From the NCBI RefSeq assembly GCF_032062135.1, contig NC_092859.1:127067161-127131160 (forward strand): a DNA stretch of 64,000 nucleotides. The letters are read 5' to 3'. Positions 45,901 through 57,900 of this stretch are shown piece by piece (the first letter of the stretch is position 1; each line of letters opens with the position of its first letter). The stretch comes from Pyxicephalus adspersus. Lineage: Eukaryota > Chordata > Amphibia > Anura > Pyxicephalidae. The translations under genes and the position numbers were made by a program. A model generated the notes under the pieces. The model was not told where the DNA came from, made no database searches, and was given only the letters and a program-made list of their open reading frames with translations.

Positions 45901-48900
45901 GGTTATGTCTGTGATAGCCTGGGCTTACAGGATGTGGGTTGAATGATGCAGGATGCTGTGCAGCCTGTAAAATACTGAAGCCACAGAAGTGTAGTGTTCG
46001 TCCACATTTTTTTAATGCAGGAGTGGGCCTATAAATAAAAACAAAGTACTGGAGATGTAAGATTGGCACAAGATGTTATCATATCCTTAGAAGAATAGGC
46101 TACCAATGCTTACCTCCTGAAAATTCTGTCTAGATTTGTTACATTCTCAGGTACTTATACAGAACAAAACAAAATATCTGGTCTTCCTATTTATTCTAGG
46201 TCAGTGAATCATGACGTGGAATATGGACTGGTTAATATGTAACCAATTAAAGCGCTGCTGGAATCCTGTGAGCTGTGTAAATATTTAGGCCAGGTCAGCC
46301 AAGAATAGAAGAAACATATCAGCATTTATGATGCGTCCATTGTTCTTTCATGATAGTTGCTTTTTATTATTGGAATTCATTTTATGTTTAAAGGCATGTT
46401 TCAACTAGTCTTTAAGTATATGTTGGCTAAAGACGCCTTTTCTTTTAAAGGTACTGTTCAGATACTGGAGCGTCAGAAATTTGTGGAAAAAATTCATGAA
46501 AATGAGCTAAATTACATGAAGGATGATTTGGTTCAGTGTCAAAAGGAACAAGAATTGACAGAAGAGCAGAAAGTGAGTCCAGATAAAAATATATTGCATT
46601 TATAACACTGGGGAACATTTTTGAACACATTTTTTGTTCACTTAAATTTTTAAGCTTATTTACTCTAAAATAGGTATGGTGATTCTGAAAGTGCAGTTAG
46701 TTTTCTTCTATCATGTCAGGTTTTTTCTCTACCGCTTATATTAATGCGATTTCTGTAGCGGGGATTTGTATAGGCTATTCATTTACACGCAAGACAGTGT
46801 GGTCAGAGGTTGTACGCTGCTCTACGTAGTGAATGGGCAAAATTTATTTTTCTACTTACACACGTATTTCCTTTCTTTCAGATCATGTCCGGCTCGTCGT
46901 AAGTGCCTAAACAACCCTGATTCATTTTGTTGTATCTGTGGCAGTTTCATCATTCCCAGTCAAAGGGTGAACATCAGCACATTTGTAGAGCAAGCCTATT
47001 TGGCATATTTCAATGGTAAACTTGGTGATCAAGATAAGTCTTGGGCCTCTCATAAAGTGTGCAAACAGTGTGTCAAGGGTTTACGGATGTGGACAAAGGT
47101 AACACGTGATAAGATGCCATTTGGTATACCTATGGTTTGGCGAGAGCCAGGAGATTACTTCTGTGACTGTTACTTTTGTATAGTGAAAACGTCGGGATAT
47201 AACAAGAAAAATAAATGTAACATAGAGTATCCTAGTCTACCATCGGCTATACGCCCGGTGGGTCATTCAGATGAAATCCCAGTGCTGGTTTTCGTTACTC
47301 TACCCTCTCTTGAAGAACATGATTATAATTATGAACTAGGTGACAACAATGATGAAGAGTTTGAAATTGAAGAGGACTCTGTTTGTAAGGGATTTGATTA
47401 GCATGAGTTGAGTGATTTAGCATGCGATTTGGGACTATCAAAGAAGGCTTCAGAACTCCTAGCATCAAGACTGCGTGGGAAAAACTTAATTGAAAAAGGT
47501 ATCGTACTTTCGAACCAGAGAAATTGCATTTCTGCTGTACTTTGGGACTGACAGTGGCTTTGTGTATTGCCATAACATACCTGGTTTAATTGGAGGTATT
47601 GGGAATTCCAATCTATAACTCAACTGAATGGTGACTATTCATCGATAGCGCAAAGCTTAGCTTAAAGTGTGTCCTCCTTCACAATGGCGATATGTTTGGG
47701 TCAGTCCCAATTGGCCATTCAGATTTTTTTGTTAAGAAAATTTGTTAATATGGAGACATAAAGAGAGTCATTGAGGTGTTGCAATATCACCAACAAAATT
47801 CGCTCATCTGTGTTGGACTTAAAATGGTATGCTTCCTTCTTGGTCAGCATTGCGGATACGCCAAGTATTCCTGTTATCTGTGCATGAGGGACAGCAGAGT
47901 TCATGAGAGACATTGGGTGGAAAGGAATTGGCGTCCAAGATATGCCCTAAAACCAGGTGATCCAAACATTCTACATGAGCCACTTGTTGATAGAAAGAAT
48001 ATTATATTCCCACCTCTTCAGATGAAACTTAATGTCTGATAAAGCAGTTCGTGAAAGCTTTGCCAACTGAAGGAGACGTTTCAAGTACATCATTTTGGCA
48101 TTTCCTAGCCTGTCATTTCAAAAAATAAAGGTGTGTTTGATGGTCAACAGATTTGGCAGCTCATCAAAGATGAACATTTCATTAGCACAATTTCAGAAGT
48201 CGAAAAGAATGCTTGGTTATCATTTAAAGCCATTGTCAAGAACTTTCTTGAAAACACACGAGCAAATAATTATACAGAAACTCTTGGAGAGCTACAAAAT
48301 GCTTGGTTGCAATATCAGCATCAAGGTGCATTTTCTGCATAGCCATCTTTCTAACTTCCCGGAAAACCTTGGTGCAGTCAGTTATGAGCAAGGTGAACGA
48401 GTTCACCAAGATTTGAAGGTCATGGAAGGAGGGTATCAGGGTAGATGGGATGTACATATGATGGCTGACTATTGTTGGAGCATCCGGCAGTATTGTCCTA
48501 ACACTGAACACTACAGGAAAAGCTATAAGCGTAAATTTTTACCTTAACCGCTTACCCGAATTATTTTCAAATGTATCACTGTCTATGACAAAAAAATGTC
48601 ATAGAAAAACAATAAATCCTTTGTATGAACAAAAGAAATTTAAATAAACAGTACATTCAAGTTGTTTTTTCATTATTTTTTCATTGTATGTAAAATTTGT
48701 TTTTTTAAAAAATGCAGGGTACCCTGTATCATAAAAACTGGATGGGATAGCAAAAAAACTGGGGTCATTTCTGGATTCACCACCCACAAATTAGTAAAAA
48801 ACAAGTAAGATCTAACTCAACAAAAAATGCGTTCCCCAGTGTTATGTGACCATTTTTTTTGTTTTCACTTCAGGGGTATACTTTGTGTACGATAGTTAAA

Positions 48901-51900
48901 TAAGGGTAAGAGGAAATGACTTGGGTCATTGACATGCTATATAAAAGGGCAATGCAGATAAACAAAAAAGAAAACCTAAATGTTAAGAAGCATTCAAAAC
49001 TATCAGATCCTATGCCAGAAATTACTGAGATAAGCATACCAATAAGGTAATGATAGGAAAAACATAATGATGCTGGCAATTAATAGATTTGGTATTGACT
49101 ATCAGAAACATATTCAAACTTTCAGTGGGATTCGGAGTAAGAAAATGTGATGTCCACAGAGCCAAGGTCCACATGGATTCATCAATTTGACATAAAGGAT
49201 ATATGGATGTATATCTAAACATTTGTAATTCCCTATTATCATTTACATAGGTCTCTAAATAAATGTAAATGTTCGGCCATTAGGTAAAATTGCTTTACTT
49301 CAAGATCAGAACTTGCCTTTTGTTTTTTTAATTCTGTGGCACAGTAGTTATTTGGAAGAGCGAGTGTAACAGCAACATTATATTTTACCTTAAAATGTAT
49401 TTTTCAGGAAGTTGTGGAGCAGCTGACAGAAGATCTAGAGGAGAGGCAAGATCTTGTACTATCTCTCGAGGGGCTTATGGATAAAATTACCAAAGAAAAT
49501 CACCTGCTCAAGAAAAAACACACAGAACTAAAGGTAGAGTGTCTTCTGTTCTATATACAACCCCTAGTTGGTTTCCTGTATACATGGCGTACATTGCTCT
49601 TTGGTGTTACTGTAGAGTTTTGCTTATAAAATCTTTAACCACCTGGGCGTTACACTGATGTCTAGATTTCTGTACCAAAAGCGGTACACTGTTTTTCATG
49701 AATTTTTTTTTTAAACTGTAGACCTGTAACTTCCAGAAATATGTCCGAACAAGGGTCTAGTAGATATCATGAATATAAAAAATGTTTGAAACACACAATC
49801 ATGTAAAAAAAAAGTACACAAAAATCAGCTTAAACAAGAATACATAAATAAATGAAAAATACTGAAAATGCGATAATTTGGTATACTGTATAGTAACATA
49901 TTTTTCTAAAACACCTCCCTAGTGTCCAACAGTCCAACGTCACATACCTATAGACAAAACCACATAAATATATTTTGTATTATTTTGTATTGGATTGGAT
50001 ACAGTACTTTGTATTGAATCCAATACAAAATATTTGAATTTCCCGCTACGACCCCTATCGACGGGCGCACGCACGGACATCATCAGGAATCGCCGAGGAA
50101 CGCGAACGCTGGGTATTCTAATTCTTTCCAAACTTCTGTACTTCCATGCAAAAAGTGTTAAATTTTTTGCATGGAAATTTATTTTAGATTGTAGGCTATA
50201 ATTCACCGAATTACTCAATATTTACTTATAATTCACCTAATTAACGCATAACTCACCAAAATATGTCCAAAATTTTATAAATTTAATAATAAAATTTTTT
50301 TTATAAAACATAAAAAAAAATCTTAAAAAAAAAAAAAAATAGTGTGTAATGTAATGTACAGTAGCTTATATAATATATATATATATAATACAATTATATA
50401 TATATATTATATAAGGATTTCTTTGTATTGGACTCAATACAGCTTTTTTGTATTGAGTTCAATGCAAAGGAACTCAATACAAAATTTTGAATTTCCCGCC
50501 CCGCCTCCCGCCTGCACCGACGCATGCAGCGGCGTCACCGGGAAAACCCCGGTGATCGCCACTGCACTCGCCGGATGAAGAAAGAAGACAGAAGACATCT
50601 CCGGAGAAGCTGCGGGGAGAAGGTGAATATTTTTGTTTTTTCGATCGACGCTGGACAGAACGGATCATCGCAGCGGAGACCAGGTAAGTGATTGGGATTT
50701 AGCCAGTGAGAAAAGTTCGGGTTTATCGATTTTTGCAAAATCGATAAACCCGAACCAAGGTCGGGTTTACCGGCCAGGTGGTTAACAGCTTTGAATGTTA
50801 CCTAAAATACAGATAGAGTGCTATATGTTACTTACTTTCTTAAACAGTAGTGTAACTACTGTTAGTGTAACTACCGGCCTATATGGCTTTTATGGGGTCC
50901 GTGGGTGGAAGGGGTCCCCATGAACTTTAGCTACACTTTTGAACTTCAGCATTATATATACAAATATAAAGTGTGTATGTATTAAAAATGGTACTGCTTG
51001 TGTAGTCCTTTCTCAACCTGTGGAATGTGGAACCCAAGGGTTACTTCTGAGGCAGCCTGCACATTATGTTACGCATTAACATGCATTGCATTACAGCACC
51101 ATATTTATTTAATTTATTTAACCTCCTGTGCGGTTCATTTCTGTCCGATTTTATATGTCTAAAAGCGGTACATTGTTTTACATGGAAATTTATTTTACAG
51201 TATAATATAATAGTATAATAAAGTTTGAAACATTTTTGTCAAAATAATAAATTAAATACATTTGTAAAACATTTTTTAAAATAAATATTATACTCATACT
51301 AATATAATATACTGTAAAACAAATTTTCATGAAAAACAATGTACTGCTTTTACACATAAATCCACTGTATTGCATTCAATACAGTTATTTTGTATTGAAT
51401 GCAATACAAATAGATTTGAATTTTTCCCGCCCCGCCCTGAACAGAACGTTCGCACGCACAAACGTCACTGGGAACTCTCCGGTGACTCATCGGGTGCAGA
51501 GGACACTGGCCGGAGGAAGAGAGAAGACGAGGATCGCGAAGGAGGATGCCGATGGATTAGGTAAGCGCTTTATTTACTATTATTTTCAATTGGTTTACCT
51601 ACCCCGAGTGCGACTTGGGGTTACCGCTTTCAGCATCTTTTTTCCACCCTGAGTCACACTCGGGATTACCGCTGGGGAAGTTAACAAACAATTGAACGTA
51701 ACACCTCCAATATTTTTGTAGGAAAGTGCACCCCAACACCCAATATTGTGTTACTGTGTTATGGCAAGCTGCAGACATTAGAGTTGTGATACTTTAGTGT
51801 ATTGAGAATTAGTGACATCGGTATATGTGTTGCAGTAATAGTTGTTATTACAAAGCATAGGTGTGTAGTTGTAATAAAAGGTAAACAAGCACTCCTGCCT

Positions 51901-54900
51901 GTTAAATACTATATTGAATTTTACAAACCTATGATTAAGTTTTTAAAAAAGCAGACAGGCTTACTAATCTTTAGTATAAAGAATTACTTAAAAAGCAAAT
52001 ATTCTTCACTGAAAAAAAAACATACATTTCATATTGACCTTTACAAGCTATGGAGTTTCGTGCAAAAAAATATATGCTGTGTAAATATTAACAATAAAAT
52101 TGAACACACTTCAATACACGTTAACATTCGCTGATAAGTGACGCTCCCTCAGTGGTCAAATAGTTCACCAGTTTCTGATCAGGAAAGTATAGTTGTCTAG
52201 AGCCACAAAAACTTGGGAAAATCTAAACACTTGTAGAAAAATTGGTTTTCAGCATCAGAATATTATGTAACACTATGTTGGTTTTAGAAGAATGTATTAC
52301 ACGAGCATGGTCATGTAAATGCATTCTGTTTAGATTGAAATACATTATACCAATTTATGCAGTGTAATGTAACCAAGCTTTTACCTTAACATTCCTTTAC
52401 TTCCTGCACATTTAGTGGTTTATGAAGCATAGAGATCAGATTCTTGCATGCATTTGTATATTTGAACTTGGCATCGTTTTACACAGGGCTAGAATGTGAC
52501 TTAAGACAGGGGAGACCTCTGAGATGATTTGCTTTCTTAATATTTCACTCCTGTTGACCCCCTGTTGGGGGTAGCACTGAATTATTTACAGTGCATCACG
52601 TGAAGAATTTATCAAGTGTTCTTAAAGTGGAGGCAACAATCTCACTTATGGCTGAGCACATATCATATTGGGACATCTATATTGTATATAGGAGAGGAGA
52701 ATACATCAAAATAAGATAATCCTAAAAACCACAACATCTTTCATTCAGATATTTCGTTTTTGGTTTTCAGTAAAGTTACCTTACTTTTTATGTGAACAGT
52801 AATATGCAGAATAGCACAGCAAAAAAAAAATAGTGTCATCTTTCTATTATTTTCTGTACGAGCAAAGACTTAAAGTGGACTTTTCCACTTAATAAAAAAT
52901 GATTATAAAAGCTGCAATTTCTGGCCAGGTGTTCTAATACCTCCTGTATCACGGACCAAGAATGACCCTGTATGGAGTTCAGGTGTTCAGCTAATTGCAG
53001 CACAATAAGTCACACGATTATCTGCATGCTTGTTTAATGCGTGACTAAAACTACAGAAACCAAAAGATCAGCTTTACATCCAGGCAATTAACATTCCTTA
53101 GAATAAATTTAGCTATAGTAGATATATACATAATTTCACAACTGCAGGTCCACTTTAAGAAATGGGCAGTGTTAATTGGTTTAAAATATTTGAACTTATT
53201 TCAAAACCTAATAAACAGTTCCAAACTTTAATGTTTTGTTCATGCAGACTTCAGCCTGTATAATAGTGTGCTTGTGCACAGGAAACATTTGTAAAGCCTT
53301 TGGCAAGCTTTGAGTACCTTTGCTGAAGCTTTTTAGACGCCATTCCACTCCAGTTAGGAAAAGTTAAAAACCTTTCCTAATGGCAGCATTAAACAAGCTG
53401 CTATCAGGCTTCAGTGCTTCTGTAAATATGTGGAAAGCATGCTGAGGTCTGTTAGCTACTACTTTAAAATGACAGTAAGCTCTTGGCATTAAGATTTTTG
53501 TTTAAAATCCACATCCGGGGACTTAAGTTTCCTTAAGAGGCTTTGCAGACCTTTGCTTTCTGGTAAGGTACATCAGTGTGCATTGCAACACCTCAGTGCA
53601 TAAACCTTTTGCATTGCATAGTAATGTCTGCGCTGTACCAGGCCATATAGCTCTGAAAAACAGATTCAACAAAGCTGCTTGCCAAAAGCTTTAGAAATTA
53701 TTTAAAAAAAAACTTTCTCTACACATTGCATTTTAACAAGGGAAAACCTAAAAAAAGGTCTAACAGTTTTCATAGTGTTTTATATAGTGTAGGGCCTAAA
53801 ACTTTTGTGGTTAGATGGTTAATATAGGTAGATTCCTCATAACAAGAATACTAGTCATAGGCATAGTACATTATGTACAACTGGATCCAAAAACAAACGT
53901 ACACAAAGTGTATTTTTCTTTATATATTGCAGTTAGAGGCGGATGACCTGGCAACTAGCTTAAAAACAACAGAAGTGCAAAATAGGAATCTTGTTGTGGA
54001 AAACCAGCACCTTAGGGAGTCATTAGAAAAAGAAGAACATGCTTTATCGTCTCTTAAAGAAGAACTTAGGAAATTGAGAGAGCAGATTAGAAACCTAGAA
54101 GAAAAAGGAAGGCGTGAGACAATACAGTCAGAAAACCAGAAGCTAAAAGAACACTTAAAAGAGGAGCGGCAAAAGATCCGGAGTTTCCGAACTCAGAAGG
54201 AAGCGCTACTAACAGAAGCCCAAGTTCTCAGGAAAGAACTTGACAACGAGAGGCAAATTACAGATTCTCTGAAGGTGGAGCTGGAGGAGATATATAATAG
54301 GAGAACCTCTGGTGTCCCTTATGATGCTGTCAGGAACAACCAAGAAATTGAACATTTAAAGAATCGCTTTTCTGAATTAGAAAAAAAACTAACTTTTGAA
54401 CAACAAAGGTCAGATTTATGGGAACGGCTTTACATTGAAGCCAAGGAAGAAAATGAAAAACAAGATGGCAAAAATCCACACATTCATCAGGAATCAGAAA
54501 ATTCTAATGACGGTAAATCAACAAGTAAACAAAAAAAGAGAAATAAAGCTACATTTTTCAACTCGGTCAAAGACACTTTTGATGCAGTGAAAAACTCGAC
54601 CAAAGAATTTGTGAGGCATCATAAGGAAAAAATCAAACAGGCAAAAGAAGCTGTGAAGGAGAATTTGAAGAAATTTTCTGATTCGGTGAAAACAACATTC
54701 CGGCACTTTAAAGACTCAACCAGAAACATGTTTGACAAAAACCGCTACAGAAAACATGCAGACAGAAGAAGGGAGGAAACCAAAGAAGCACACACTGTAC
54801 GTCGAGAGTTCAGGCCTGGCTTTGAGAAAAACCTTCCCAACAAAGCTACAGCCACTGAGCACACGTATAAACACCCACAAGGTGCTCATAAAACTGAGGA

Positions 54901-57900
54901 CTTTGAAGATGCAGCCACTCAGCCTTTAAATGATAGAGAAACAACCAAAAGCCACCATCAAAAGGGTTGTTCTGATGTTTTTGAATGTGCTCACCAAGAA
55001 TCTATTGGCCTCTTTAACAAGATGCTGGACCCTGTGAGAGTAGAAGAATTCCATGATTTAATGCAAGTCTATTTACAAGAGCAAGTGGATAATTTTCGAC
55101 ACTGGAAAGAACTGGAACAGTTCATTAGTAAATTTTTTCATAATGGTGTTTTTATTCATGATCAGATGCTTTTTACTGATTTTGTAAATGATGTTGAAGA
55201 TTACCTTGAGGATATGAAGGAATATCAAACTAACACTGGTGGAATATTTGAGGACCTCGATGAATTTGTTTACAGACATTTCTTTGGAATTGCTTATTCC
55301 ACACCATATGGACCAAGGTTAGTTTATGCTTTAAAATATCAACATATTGGAGCTGTCACAGGTTTTAGTAAACAAGCTTTGATCAGTTCTCATTATTAGT
55401 ACTTCTGTTTTCAGTAGTTTACTTATCCAAATAGTAGTCCAGGTTCTTTCAAACCATGCTGTGTAATAAGGGCCATAGCTTTCTAGGCCTCATTCACAGA
55501 TCCATTGTTTAAGGTGTCTTAGAGGTCATTGGGAATCAGCTTCATTAGATAGGTGGTCAGTGATTCAGAGCACAGATGGGTTTAGGGGACCCTGAACTAC
55601 AGGCAGAAATATTTTGGAATACATTACATATTCAGTTACCTAAAGTAGGTCAATGTGTAAACGTTATACTGTAATGAAGGTTTATTTGAGGTTATCTGTA
55701 AAATGATATCAAGGTAGAGAGTAATGATTACACAGCTCAACAAAAAATGTTTTTCACTTGCCAAGGATTTTTCAATATATTTAGTGTATTTCAGGTCTGC
55801 TGAATCCAGATATGACATCAGTTTCATTGAATTGGCTCTAGTTCTTGTGATACAGGAATAGGAATAGATGATTTTACCAACAACAAATGTTAACACAGCA
55901 TAATATTATCAATCTTTATTTACACTGATGTTTTGCATTTTATATAATAAATGTAGCATTATTTTCATAAAACTTTAATTTCCCTTCTTTTTATTCTTAC
56001 ATTTTCTTTTTTACAGAAATATGAGTTCTTCAAGAATTTGTTTAAATGACCCTAATGTATTTTGCTACATTTCTGGTGAATATTCTTAGCAAAAACAGAG
56101 AAGAAACATTACAGAATTTGTGAAACAAGCATATCTTGCATATTTTGATATTAAACTGGGGGACCAAGATAAGTATTGGGCTCCCCATATGGTATGCAAA
56201 ACTTGTGTAGAGTGTCTACGTCAGTGGAAAAATGGAAAACTGAAAATATTGAAGTTTGGTGTACCTATGGCATAGCGAGAGCCCAAAAATCATCATATTG
56301 ATTGTTATTTTTGTGCTGTAAATGTAAAAAGTTACAAGAAAAACAAATGGGAGTACTCTGATTTGGAATCAGCAAGACGACCTGTCCCGCATGGTGCTGA
56401 TGTTCCCATACCAGTGTTCAGTACACTCCCTGATATTCCTGTATCTGACTTGGAGGATATACAGGGTTTGGAGTGTAATCCAGGAGTTAGCAGTGGAAGT
56501 GAATATGAAGGAAGTGTTTCATCAAACCAGCAGTTCTCCCAAGAAGAGCTCAATGATTTATTACGGGACCTAAGTCTGTCAAAAAAAGCATCTAAACTTT
56601 TAGCTTCCAGGCTAAAAGAAAAAAACTGTCTGAGACCGGAAGTTGAAATATTAGTTTATAAGACAAAAGAGGTGACACTCGTACCATATTTTAGTGAAGA
56701 TGGAGCCTTCGTATACTGTTGTAACATCCCTGGACTACTATACTAGCCCATATGGTAATACCAGAATACCGAGCAGAAGACTGGCGGCTTTTCATAGACC
56801 GTTCCACTCGAAGTTTGAAATCTGTTTTACTGCATAATGGCAACTGCTATGCATAAATTCCAATTGGTCACTCAACAAAACTTAAGAATAAGAAAATATC
56901 AAAATGGTCTTAGAAAAGCTTTGCTGTTATGAACACCAATGGTCCATATGTGTTGATTTAAAATGGTGAACTTCCTACTTGGACAGCAAAGTGGATACAC
57001 AAAGTACCCATGTTTCATCTGCTTGTGGGATAGTAGAGCAAAGCAGGATCACTGGAAAAAAGTGACATGGCCTCCAAGGGAAAACATGAAAAAAGGTTCA
57101 GCGAAATTATTACCGAGCCAATGGTTGACAAAGAAAAAATCATTCTTCCTCCACTACACATAAAGTTGGGATTAATGAAACAATTCGGTAAAGCTCCGAA
57201 CAAGGACGATGATTGCTTCAAATACATTTGTAGATTCTTCCCTGAAGTACTGAAAATTAAAAAGCAGGAACCTTTGATGGACCCCAGATTTGGAAACTGA
57301 TGCTTCAAATTTCACAAGTTACATGACTGATACTGAAGCTTCTGCCTGGCACAGCTATGTCATGGTTGTCAAGAAGTTCTTGGGTAACCATAAAGCACAA
57401 AATGATGAAGAACTGGTACAAAACTTGCTCTTAAACTTTAAAAATGTAGGTGCTACTATGAGCATAAAGGTACACTATCTCCATAGCCATTTGCAAAAAT
57501 TTCCAGAAAACCTTGGTGATTTCAGTGAGGAACAAGGGGACAGGTTCCATCAAGATATAAAGGTGATGGAAGAAAGGTATCAGGGCGGATGGGATAGACA
57601 CATGATGGCTGACTACTGCTGGAGCCTTCAACGTGATTGTCCTGATCATCAGCATAAAAGGAAATCATACAGAGTTTTTCAATGACTTCTTTGTGATTAG
57701 TTCTGTAAATATATAGAATATATTGACATAAAGTATTTACAAAAATTTGTATATATAGGCATATCTAGTTTAACTTTGCTTAATTTTTCATGTTTCATTA
57801 GTTTTTTATGAGGTTATTATTGAGGTCATTATTTCAAAAACTAGAGCCAATCTAGCAAAACCAAAACCATATTTGGAATCTGTGCATCAAACATAACCTA

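Noticed and set aside
51802..52134. A 110-codon frame in a CCPG1 intron
   Set aside because: AT-rich, Lys/Ile/Tyr-biased translation without domain or exon borders that fit CCPG1 phases.
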